Shown one piece after another: positions 1 through 5,479 of a stretch of 6,079 bases of DNA. Within the stretch, counting starts at the first letter, position 1, and the number at the start of each line of letters is the position of its first letter. The notes under the pieces were generated by a model. The model was not told where the DNA came from. It ran no database searches and worked only from the letters and a program-made list of their open reading frames with translations. Origin of the DNA: Chloroflexi bacterium RBG_16_72_14 (GTDB taxonomy: Bacteria > Chloroflexota > Limnocylindria > Limnocylindrales > CSP1-4); the NCBI GenBank assembly GCA_001797035.1, contig MGOE01000057.1:3425-9503 (forward strand). Direction: 5' to 3'. A program made the position numbers and the translations under genes.

Positions 1-62
1 TCGACGCGCCGGCGGCGTGGCGCGAGGGCGAGGCGCTGCTGGGCTGGCTGGAGCTGGGCTAG
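1..62 (+). CDS. C-terminal end of an unrecognised protein (partial)
   Basis: An open frame enters from the left edge in frame 3 and ends at a TAG at 60-62. The visible residues read DAPAAWREGEALLGWLELG. All 19 codons end in G or C while second positions are mixed, the pattern of real genes here, which is the main reason to call it. The tail is too short to assign a family. The gene points toward the minus-strand transporter operon, so the two are convergent with about 275 bp between their stops. The frame could still be a chance open stretch in GC-rich DNA. Confidence 0.45.
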   Translation, partial: DAPAAWREGEALLGWLELG

Positions 63-283
63 GGCGCGGTGGCCGCCACGATGCGGAGGTCTAGCGCGCC
101 GCCCAGCGGTCGAACGAGCCCACGAATACCGATCTCACTCGCTGACCGGTTGACCCGTGCGGTCCGGGGCCCGTCCAGCGCACGGATGCTCCGCCGGGCG
201 GACGAAACCGCACGCGATGCGCCGGTTCAACCGCCGGGCGAGTGCCGGACGTGGACGCAACAGGGCGCCGGGCCAGGGAATCG
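63..283. other. Convergent intergenic spacer with no gene seen
   Basis: This 221-bp stretch lies between the stop of the left plus-strand gene and the hairpin ending the minus-strand operon. I see no frame with convincing start, ribosome site and codon pattern, and no tRNA or other RNA. A 10-bp direct repeat, CCGCCGGGCG, occurs at 191-200 and 231-240. Given the base composition it may be chance. Confidence 0.5.
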
Positions 284-312
284 CGAAGGCCCCGGCGGAA
301 CCGGGGCCTTCG
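284..312 (-). terminator. GC-rich hairpin terminator of the transporter operon
   Basis: A perfect 12-bp inverted repeat pairs CGAAGGCCCCGG (284-295) with CCGGGGCCTTCG (301-312) around a 5-nt loop. It begins 25 nt past the stop codon of the binding-protein gene. No T-run follows on either strand, so it is an I-shaped, U-tract-less hairpin of the kind common in high-GC bacteria. Being symmetric, it could also stop transcription arriving from the left plus-strand gene. Confidence 0.8.
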
Positions 313-337
313 ACGGGTGTGCGCGAGTCGCGCTCGG

Positions 338-1297
338 TTACGGCGCGGGCTTGGCCAGGTCGCTGATCGTCGCCAGCCCGTACTTGGACGCAGTCTCCGA
401 TGTCACCACGAAGCCGTTCTGGTCCGTCGCCTCGGCCGGGTCGAGGGCAGTGAGGCCCTTGTCCTTGAGGCGCTCGGCCAGCTTGGCGGCGGTCGCGGCC
501 GCGTCGGTCGACGCCTCGCCGGCGCCGCCGTTGACGAACTCGAGCGCCGTCGCGGCGTACTCGGCGAGGATGTCGATCTCGCCCGCCTCGAGGGCCGGGA
601 AGACGATCTCGCGGTTGCCCAGCTGGAACTTCCGCTCCACCTGCCAGCCGTTGTGCTCGAGGGCCTGGGCGAACAGCTCGCCCAGGATCTCCTGCTCGTA
701 GAAGTTGGTGGAGCCCACGATCACGTCGCCGCGGGCCATCGAATCCACCTCGCCCAGGAAGTCGTTCGCCTGGAGCCAGGCGCCGGCGGCGTCCGCCGCG
801 GTCTGCTCGTCCACGATCACGGCCTTGTTGAGGCTGGTCAGCTCCTCCTGGGACAGCTTGGCCATGATCCCGTTGAGGACCTCGGCCATGAGCGGGTCCG
901 CATCGAGCACCTCCTGGCGCACGACGGGGATGAGGTTGTCCGCGAGCTGGAGGCCCTTGTCGTCCTCGAGCAGGACGAAGCCTTCGGCCGCGATGGCCGG
1001 GTCGGACGTGAACAGCAGGCCCACGCCGATGTTGCCGTTCTTGAGCGCCTCGACGGTCAGCGGACCACCGGCGTCGAGGGGCGTGAACTCCTTGAACTCG
1101 AGGCCGTAGGTGTCCTGGAGCCCCTTCAGGCAGAAGGGACGCTCCGGGCACTCCGGCGGCCCCCCGAGCACGAGCTGGCTGGCAACGGACGGGCCGGTGC
1201 CGGCCGACGTTGACGGGCTGCTCCCACCCGACGAGCAGGCGCTCACGACGAGCGCCAGCACCGCCGCCCCAAGAGCAGCGCTGCGGCGGATCCGCAT
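338..1297 (-). CDS. Lipoprotein substrate-binding protein of an OpuC/OsmoF-type quaternary-amine ABC importer, circularly permuted
   Basis: This is a 319-residue lipid-anchored receptor that should capture a glycine betaine-like solute outside the membrane and deliver it to the two permeases. MRIRR, a hydrophobic stretch and a VSAC lipobox put the lipidated cysteine at C21, followed by a Ser/Gly/Thr linker to about residue 38. The start at 1297 is chosen because AAGGAGGA (1301-1308) lies 3 nt before it; the upstream in-frame ATG at 1312 overlaps that site. Residues 41-181 (LVLGGPPECPERPFC, then the LLEDDKG motif at 109-115) match what is normally the C-terminal half of OpuCC/OsmoF proteins. 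Residues 191-316 (VGSTNFYEQ at 194-202, AEYAAT at 245-250, TISDLA at 310-315) match the normal N-terminal half. The order is therefore swapped, with each segment present once. C50 and C56 could form a disulfide. The gene is last in the operon. The family call is firm; the substrate is inferred. Confidence 0.9.
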   Translation of the reverse strand: MRIRRSAALGAAVLALVVSACSSGGSSPSTSAGTGPSVASQLVLGGPPECPERPFCLKGLQDTYGLEFKEFTPLDAGGPLTVEALKNGNIGVGLLFTSDPAIAAEGFVLLEDDKGLQLADNLIPVVRQEVLDADPLMAEVLNGIMAKLSQEELTSLNKAVIVDEQTAADAAGAWLQANDFLGEVDSMARGDVIVGSTNFYEQEILGELFAQALEHNGWQVERKFQLGNREIVFPALEAGEIDILAEYAATALEFVNGGAGEASTDAAATAAKLAERLKDKGLTALDPAEATDQNGFVVTSETASKYGLATISDLAKPAP

Positions 1298-1300
1298 GGG

Positions 1301-1308
1301 TCCTCCTT
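1301..1308 (-). promoter_or_regulatory. Strong ribosome binding site of the binding-protein gene
   Basis: On the minus strand AAGGAGGA stands 3 nt before the ATG at 1297. It is the best Shine-Dalgarno match in the operon and decides the start over the ATG at 1312. A strong site suits a receptor usually made in excess over its membrane subunits. Confidence 0.8.
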
Positions 1309-1318
1309 CCATGTGCTT

Positions 1319-1338
1319 GCCGCGCCACCGGGCGCGGC
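1319..1338 (-). other. GC-only leader hairpin before the binding-protein gene
   Basis: An 8-bp perfect stem, GCCGCGCC (1319-1326) with GGCGCGGC (1331-1338), encloses a 4-nt loop. It sits about 10 nt upstream of the ribosome binding site, between permease B and the binding-protein gene. There is no U-run after it. It could shield the downstream mRNA from decay or act as a partial stop for read-through from the permeases. The pairing is visible; the role is inferred. Confidence 0.45.
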
Positions 1339-1348
1339 GCGTCCGGGC

Positions 1349-1383
1349 ATCCTACCCGAGATAGGTGTTCGAACCTGTCAGGT
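1349..1383 (-). promoter_or_regulatory. Possible promoter/operator for the binding-protein gene
   Basis: This is an unusually AT-containing patch in a GC-rich leader. On the minus strand TAGGAT (1354-1349) resembles a -10 box. CTGACA (1381-1376) matches a -35 at five of six positions, but the 21-nt spacing is too long for an ideal promoter. Dyads AGGT-N6-ACCT (1363-1376) and ACCTGTCAGGT (1373-1383) share one half-site and overlap the -35 area, as an operator might. The evidence is sequence appearance only. Confidence 0.3.
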
Positions 1384-1417
1384 ATCCGGATCTCCGGCGG
1401 GGGCGACGTCGGCCCAC

Positions 1418-2131
1418 TCAGCCTGGCCACGCGGCCGGCGCCGGCGGCGCCAGGTCGGCCGGGGACGGGCGACGCGTGATCCCGCGCAGCCCCGGCGACA
1501 CCGCGCGATCCTCAAGCAGCGTCATGAAGCGCTCGGTGATCACGGCCAGCCCGGCGACCAATAGCGCGCCGGCCACGAGCTGTGGCCTGTCCTGCTGCGC
1601 GAAGCCGTCCGCGATGAACCGGCCCAGCGCGCCGCCCCCGACCAGCGCGGCGAGCGTCGCCGTGGCCACGACCTGGACGGCGGCGACCCGGACGCCGGCG
1701 AGCACCACCGGCAGCGCGAGCGGCAGCTCCACGCGCCGCAGCAGCTGCCACTCGCGCATCCCCATGCCGCGCCCGGCCTCGACCATGTCCCGGTCCACCT
1801 CGCGCATCCCGGCGTACGTGTTGGTCAGGATCGGCGGCAGCGCCAGCAGCACGAGCGCGACGAACGCGTTGGGAAACCCGATCCCGAGCACCGGCACGAA
1901 GATCACGAGCATCGCGTACGAGGGCACGGCCCGCCCGAGGTTGCCGACCGCGATCGTCGCGACCGCGCCCCGGCCCGTGTGGCCGATGAACAGCCCCAGC
2001 GGAACGGCGATCGCGGCCCCCGCCAGGACGGCGAGGCCGGACAGGACGACGTGCTCCACGAGCCGGTTCGGGATGCCCGACGACCCCGTCCAGTTGGCGG
2101 GGTCCAGGAACCAGGCGACGATCGCGTCCAT
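1418..2131 (-). CDS. ABC permease B of OpuC-type osmoprotectant importer (OpuCB/OpuCD-like)
   Basis: This 237-residue inner-membrane subunit forms half of the translocation path. About five hydrophobic segments are visible, near residues 27-50, 57-80, 86-105, 136-166 and 185-200. The cytoplasmic coupling loop is clear at 118-141: EAGRGMG followed by ELPLALP, the EAA motif that docks on the ATPase. The segment GRAVPSYAMLVIFVP (66-80) is typical of the BPD_transp_1 family in Opu systems. The ATG at 2131 follows the permease A stop after only 3 nt, so translation is probably coupled; no good Shine-Dalgarno site is seen. A proline-rich C-terminal tail of about 25 residues (213-237) extends beyond the last helix. 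It is slightly longer than permease A, which fits the second permease of a two-permease OpuC system. Which one corresponds to OpuCB or OpuCD cannot be told from this sequence. Confidence 0.9.
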   Translation of the reverse strand: MDAIVAWFLDPANWTGSSGIPNRLVEHVVLSGLAVLAGAAIAVPLGLFIGHTGRGAVATIAVGNLGRAVPSYAMLVIFVPVLGIGFPNAFVALVLLALPPILTNTYAGMREVDRDMVEAGRGMGMREWQLLRRVELPLALPVVLAGVRVAAVQVVATATLAALVGGGALGRFIADGFAQQDRPQLVAGALLVAGLAVITERFMTLLEDRAVSPGLRGITRRPSPADLAPPAPAAWPG

Positions 2132-2134
2132 CGT

Positions 2135-2770
2135 TCAGGCCGCCCGGCGCCGGGTCCAGGGGGTGAGCAGCCGCCCGGCGAGCACCAGCAGCAGGTCAGC
2201 CGCGATCGCCAGCCCCACCATCACCACGAGGCTCGCGTACACGAGGGCCCAGTTGCGCAGCGAGAACCCGCGCAGCATCACCTGTCCGAGGCCGCCCTGC
2301 CCGATGACCGCGGTGACCATCACCAGCCCGATGGTGGTCACGGTCGCGATCCGCAGCCCGGCCACGATCAGGGGCAGGGCCAGCGGCAGCTCCACCCGGA
2401 CCAGCCGCTGGAACCGCGTGTGGCCCATCCCGTCGGCCGCCTCGACGACGTCGGGCGAGACGCCGTCCAGCCCGGCCAGGATGTTGCGGACCAGGATCAG
2501 CAGCGTGTACGAGACGAGCCCGATCTCCGCGGACACCAGAGACAATCCGGTGACCGGCACGAGGAACGCGAACAGGGCCAGGCTCGGGATCGTGTACAGC
2601 GTCCCGGCGACGGCGATGATCGGCCCGGCCAGGCGGCGGCTGCGCACGATCAGGAGCACGAGCACGAGGCTGAGCGCGAACCCGACACCCACGGCGATCC
2701 CCGTCAGCACGAGGTGGTCGACGAGGCCATCCGCGAGCATCCCGCCGTTGCGGCGGAGCAGCTCGGCCAT
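2135..2770 (-). CDS. ABC permease A of OpuC-type osmoprotectant importer (OpuCB/OpuCD-like)
   Basis: This 211-residue membrane subunit should form a heterodimeric channel with permease B. Hydrophobic segments lie near residues 19-42, 49-72, 82-100, 128-155 and 177-200. The EAA loop reads EAADGMG (110-116) followed by ELPLALP (127-133). GTLYTIPSLALFAFLVP (56-72) is the hallmark segment of OpuCB-type permeases, and VIGQGGLGQ (155-163) is also typical of the family. The ATG at 2770 directly abuts the TAG of the ATPase gene (TAGATG), a zero-gap junction that indicates translational coupling. Length agrees with the roughly 210-220 residues usual for OpuCB-like proteins. It shares the ELPLALP loop with permease B but differs elsewhere, so the two are old paralogues rather than a recent duplication. 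Confidence 0.92.
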   Translation of the reverse strand: MAELLRRNGGMLADGLVDHLVLTGIAVGVGFALSLVLVLLIVRSRRLAGPIIAVAGTLYTIPSLALFAFLVPVTGLSLVSAEIGLVSYTLLILVRNILAGLDGVSPDVVEAADGMGHTRFQRLVRVELPLALPLIVAGLRIATVTTIGLVMVTAVIGQGGLGQVMLRGFSLRNWALVYASLVVMVGLAIAADLLLVLAGRLLTPWTRRRAA

Positions 2771-3967
2771 CTAGCGGTGCGCCCCGGTGCCTTGCTCGAT
2801 GCTCCGTTCGGCGCCCTCCACGGCGGTGTCGCGCATGAAGGCCATCACCTGCTCGATCGTCAGGAGGCCCAGCAGGGCGCCGCGCCGGTCGACGACCACG
2901 CCGGCCTGTACGAGGTCGTCGAGCAGCATCGAGAGAGCGTCCTTGAGCGTCGTTCGGCGGTCGAGCAGCGGGGAGCGCGAGTCCACGTGTCGTGCCTCGA
3001 GCAGACCCTCGCCGGGAATGTGGTCCTGGTCGATCCAGCCCAGCGGGCGGTCGTCGGCGTCGAGCAGCAGCAGGTAGGGGAACGGGTCCACGAGCGTGCG
3101 CCGGCGGGCGTCCGCGGCGTCCGTGCCGACGCGGGCGGTGACCGCAGGGCTGAGGGCGATGTCCGCGACCCGGGTCAGCGACAGCCGCTTGAGGCCACGA
3201 TCCGCGCCCACGAAGCGGGCGACGAAGTCCGACGCCGGCGCGGCGAGGATCTCCGCCGGCGGGCCGTACTGCGCCAGCCGTCCGCCGTCCTGCATCACCG
3301 CGACGAGGTCGCCCATCTTGATCGCCTCGTCGATGTCGTGGGTCACGAACAGGATCGTCTTGGCCAGCTGCTCCTGGATCCGCAGGAACTCGTTCTGGAG
3401 GTGTTCGCGCACGATGGGATCCACGGCGCCGAACGGCTCGTCCATGAGCATCACCGGCGGGTCCGCGGCGAGGGCGCGGGCGACGCCCACCCGCTGGCGC
3501 TCGCCGCCCGAGAGCTGGGCCGGGTAGCGGCGGGCGTACTGCGCGGGCTCCAGCCCCACGACGGCGAGCAGCTCCTCCGCCCGCTCCCGCTGGCGCGCCT
3601 TTGGCCAGCCCAGGAGCCGCGGCACGGTGGCCACGTTGTCCTCGATCGTCTGGTGCGGGAACAGGCCGGTCTGCTGGATGACGTAGCCGATGCCCCGGCG
3701 GAGCTCGGTCAGGTCGCGCGTGGCGGCGTCAACCCCGTCGAGCACGATCCGGCCGGACGTGGGCTCGATCAGCCGGTTGACCATCTTGAGCGAGGTCGTC
3801 TTGCCACAGCCCGACGGACCCACCAGCACGCAGATCTTCCCGGCGGGGACCGCCAGCGACAGGTCGTTCACGGCGCCGGGAGTGCCGGCCTTTGCCGCCC
3901 TGGCGTCGTAGGACTTGGTGACCTGGTCGAACTCGACGGTGGCGGCGCGGGCGGTGGCGTGGGTCAT
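2771..3967 (-). CDS. opuCA: ABC transporter ATPase with C-terminal CBS pair (OpuCA/ProV-like)
   Basis: This 398-residue cytoplasmic ATPase powers the importer. Motifs are complete: Walker A GPSGCGKTT (50-58), Q-loop within VIQQTGLFPH (96-105), signature LSGGERQRV (152-160), Walker B VMLMDEP (172-178) with the catalytic glutamate at 177, D-loop near 183 and switch histidine H210 in VTHD. YVIQQTGLFPH is characteristic of OpuCA/ProV rather than of other ABC ATPases. Residues from about 262 to 380 form two CBS modules; the second (325-380, ending LLGLLTIEQVMAFM) is the clearer one. In the family the CBS pair senses ionic strength or c-di-AMP and gates transport, so osmotic control here is inferred. 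AAGGAA (3979-3984) lies 11 nt before the ATG. The stop overlaps nothing but touches the start of permease A. The OpuCA symbol is by family type, not proven orthology. Confidence 0.94.
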   Translation of the reverse strand: MTHATARAATVEFDQVTKSYDARAAKAGTPGAVNDLSLAVPAGKICVLVGPSGCGKTTSLKMVNRLIEPTSGRIVLDGVDAATRDLTELRRGIGYVIQQTGLFPHQTIEDNVATVPRLLGWPKARQRERAEELLAVVGLEPAQYARRYPAQLSGGERQRVGVARALAADPPVMLMDEPFGAVDPIVREHLQNEFLRIQEQLAKTILFVTHDIDEAIKMGDLVAVMQDGGRLAQYGPPAEILAAPASDFVARFVGADRGLKRLSLTRVADIALSPAVTARVGTDAADARRRTLVDPFPYLLLLDADDRPLGWIDQDHIPGEGLLEARHVDSRSPLLDRRTTLKDALSMLLDDLVQAGVVVDRRGALLGLLTIEQVMAFMRDTAVEGAERSIEQGTGAHR

Positions 3968-3974
3968 GGGCCTG

Positions 3975-4028
3975 AGGGTTCCTTGCAGGATGTGCCCGAA
4001 ACCCTACCGCAGGATCAGGCCCGGTCGA
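3975..4028 (-). promoter_or_regulatory. Possible internal promoter and operator before the ATPase gene
   Basis: The 47-nt gap between the oxidoreductase stop and the ATPase start holds, on the minus strand, TAGGGT (4006-4001) as a weak -10. TCGACC (4028-4023) stands 16 nt upstream as a four-of-six -35. An inverted repeat, AGGGTT (3975-3980) with AACCCT (4000-4005), overlaps the -10 and the ribosome site. No terminator hairpin is visible between the genes. All of this is weak pattern matching. Confidence 0.22.
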
Positions 4029-4965
4029 CGAGCGGCTTCACCTGGCCGATGAACCGCTCGAGGGTCTCGTCGTCGTAGGGCGCCGGCTGCTCGGTGATCG
4101 CCGTCCGGAACCCGAGCTCCACGTACCCGGCCAGCCGCTCGGCGATCTGCTCCGGGGTGCCGTTCCAGAACGTGTCGTCGCTGTCCACGTCGGCGAGCGG
4201 CGTCCGGTTGTGCTCCATCGCCGCCTTCCAGACCCGGACCGCCTCGGCCTCCGAATCGCGGATCGTGACCTTCACGCCGAGGGTGAACTCGATCTCGCCC
4301 GGGTCCCGTCCCACTTCCTCGCAGTGGCGCCGCAGGACGTCGACCTTGTGGGCCATCACGTCCAGCGGCCCCATGGCGTTCCACATGTCCGCGTAGCTGG
4401 CGACCGTCCGCAACGTCTTCCGCTCGCCGCTGCCGCCGATCATGATCGGCAGCCGCACCTGGATCGGGGCCGGGGCGTGGCGCAGGTCCCGGAACCGGTA
4501 GTGGCCGTCGGCCGCCGAGGTGACCGTTTGGCCGTCGAGCAGCGCCCGGCAGGCAGCGACCGACTCGTCGAGCCAGTCGAGCCGCTGCCCGAAACCGGCG
4601 CCGAACTCGATGCCGTGGGCCTCGTGCTCGAGCTCGTGCCAGGCGCCGCCGAGACCCAGGATCGCGCGGCCACCTGAGACGTGGTCGAGCGTGGCCGCCA
4701 TCTTGGCGACCAGACCCGGGTTCCGGAACGTGTTGGCCCCCACCAGGAGTCCCAGCCGGGTCCGCTCGGTCGCGACAGCGGCGGCCGAGAGGCTCGCCCA
4801 GCCCTCGTAGATCGACTGGTAGGGGTCGCCGAAGATGGCGTACAGGTGGTCCCACGCCCAGAGGTGCGCGTACCCCAGCCGGTCGACGCGCCGGACGGCC
4901 GCGAGATACGACGGCCAGTCCGTCGCCTGGTTCCAGAGCAGGACGCCCAGCTGCATGTCATTCAT
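4015..4965 (-). CDS. LLM-class F420-dependent oxidoreductase (Rv1855c/TIGR03560-like)
   Basis: This 316-residue cytoplasmic enzyme belongs to the bacterial luciferase-like TIM-barrel superfamily. Family hallmarks are visible: LWAWDHLYAI (35-44), the NTFRNPGLVAKMAATLDHVSGGR run (78-100), ILGLGGAWHELEHEAHG (102-118) and IMIGGSGERKTLRTVASYADMWN (174-196). The combination resembles the probable F420-dependent group that includes mycobacterial Rv1855c. Such enzymes usually take hydride from reduced F420, but FMN use cannot be excluded from sequence. The substrate is unknown. The ATG at 4965 is used; GGGGG touches it and is better spaced for the second ATG at 4956 (MQLGV), which is a real alternative. 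The frame stays open upstream to 5439, but that part lies antisense to the neighbouring plus-strand gene and is not coding. The gene lies 47 nt before the ATPase on the same strand, so a shared transcript is plausible. Confidence 0.9.
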   Translation of the reverse strand: MNDMQLGVLLWNQATDWPSYLAAVRRVDRLGYAHLWAWDHLYAIFGDPYQSIYEGWASLSAAAVATERTRLGLLVGANTFRNPGLVAKMAATLDHVSGGRAILGLGGAWHELEHEAHGIEFGAGFGQRLDWLDESVAACRALLDGQTVTSAADGHYRFRDLRHAPAPIQVRLPIMIGGSGERKTLRTVASYADMWNAMGPLDVMAHKVDVLRRHCEEVGRDPGEIEFTLGVKVTIRDSEAEAVRVWKAAMEHNRTPLADVDSDDTFWNGTPEQIAERLAGYVELGFRTAITEQPAPYDDETLERFIGQVKPLVDRA

Positions 4966-4976
4966 CCCCCGATCGT

Positions 4977-5093
4977 CGCACGCCTCACGCGCGAAGGCCA
5001 GTCGCGAGGCCGGATGGCACTTGGCCCCGCCGGCCTCGTGGCGGACCATGCCGGCGCGACCCTTGTTCGACGGCGCGTCCCGTGAGGCGTGCG
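4977..5093. repeat. 13-bp inverted repeat in the divergent promoter region
   Basis: CGCACGCCTCACG (4977-4989) and its exact reverse complement CGTGAGGCGTGCG (5081-5093) flank a 91-bp centre. After one mismatch two further bases pair on the outside. Each arm reads in the same sense toward its own gene, 11 nt before the oxidoreductase ATG and 26 nt before the small plus-strand gene ATG. A shared regulator site or duplicated promoter element fits; the pairing itself is certain. Confidence 0.65.
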
Positions 5094-5107
5094 TCGGGAC
5101 CGGTCGC

Positions 5108-5114
5108 GGAGGTG
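5108..5114 (+). promoter_or_regulatory. Ribosome binding site fixing the start of the small plus-strand gene
   Basis: GGAGGTG (5108-5114) precedes the ATG at 5120, with 7 nt between GGAGG and the start. This spacing selects 5120 over earlier in-frame starts, which lie antisense to the oxidoreductase gene. Confidence 0.75.
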
Positions 5115-5119
5115 CCCCG

Positions 5120-5473
5120 ATGGTCGACGTGATCCACGCCCACCCCCGGCAGCCGGACGCCCGGCCCTCCATCGCACGCAGCCTGCCACTCTCGGTCGGC
5201 CGCGCCGTCCTCGAGCTCCGCGAGGTCGCCCACGACCTGGTTGGACGCCCGGAGCACGACGAGCTCTCCGCCGACGAGCGGGCGCGCCTCGAGCTGGAGA
5301 TCCGCGAGGCCGTCGGGGCCGTGATGGCGCACCCGGCGTCTGCCCCGACGGGCGCCGCGACCATCGCGCAGCGGCTGACCGCCGAGCTGTCGCCGAGGGT
5401 GGAGGCGCTGCCGGTCCACCTCCGCGTGGCGCTGGCCAACGCCCGGCGGCGCGCTCTGCTTGGCGTCGACTGA
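5120..5473 (+). CDS. Small helical protein of unknown function
   Basis: This 117-residue soluble protein matches no family that I recognise. No signal peptide, membrane segment or cysteine is visible. Predicted helical, charged stretches run from about 24-42 (VGRAVLELREVAHDLVGRP), 49-69 (ELSADERARLELEIREAVG) and 80-112, the last ending in an arginine cluster, RRR (109-111). The acidic-to-basic helical pattern could support dimerisation or nucleic-acid contact, but that is only a guess. Support for a real gene is an excellent GGAGG site at the right distance, GC-ending codons and room for a promoter upstream. It diverges from the oxidoreductase and shares the inverted-repeat element with it, hinting at joint control. 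Its stop lies 6 bp from the stop of the convergent gene on the right. Confidence 0.75.
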   Translation: MVDVIHAHPRQPDARPSIARSLPLSVGRAVLELREVAHDLVGRPEHDELSADERARLELEIREAVGAVMAHPASAPTGAATIAQRLTAELSPRVEALPVHLRVALANARRRALLGVD

Positions 5474-5479
5474 CCCGCT

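Noticed and set aside
221..240. GGTTCAA-like stretch resembling a tRNA T-loop
   Set aside because: The flanking bases do not form a 5-bp T-stem or acceptor stem, and no other tRNA arms are present.
242..1213. A 323-codon plus-strand frame opposite the binding-protein gene
   Set aside because: The product is low-complexity and Arg/Leu/Val-rich, with no ribosome site or motif; the minus strand encodes a clear lipoprotein.
1298..1312. An upstream ATG at 1312 adding MEGGP to the binding protein
   Set aside because: The extra codons are the Shine-Dalgarno sequence itself (AAGGAGGA); the ATG at 1297 is better placed and gives a normal signal peptide.
135..1430. A 431-codon minus-strand frame overlapping the binding-protein gene
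   Set aside because: It is a shifted frame of the same strand, extremely Arg/Gly/Pro-rich, without recognisable domains.
1979..4078. A 699-codon open frame on the plus strand across the permease and ATPase genes
   Set aside because: It lies antisense to genes with complete family motifs, its product is a low-complexity mix rich in D, R, H and Q with no domain, and such shadow frames are expected in GC-rich DNA.
5021..5049. TTGGCC and GACCAT 17 nt apart as a plus-strand promoter for the small gene
   Set aside because: The spacing is right but only three of six -10 positions match, too weak to annotate.
4966..5439. N-terminal extension of the oxidoreductase by 158 codons
   Set aside because: It would run antisense through the small plus-strand gene, lacks family similarity, and the LLM fold starts naturally at MNDMQLGV.
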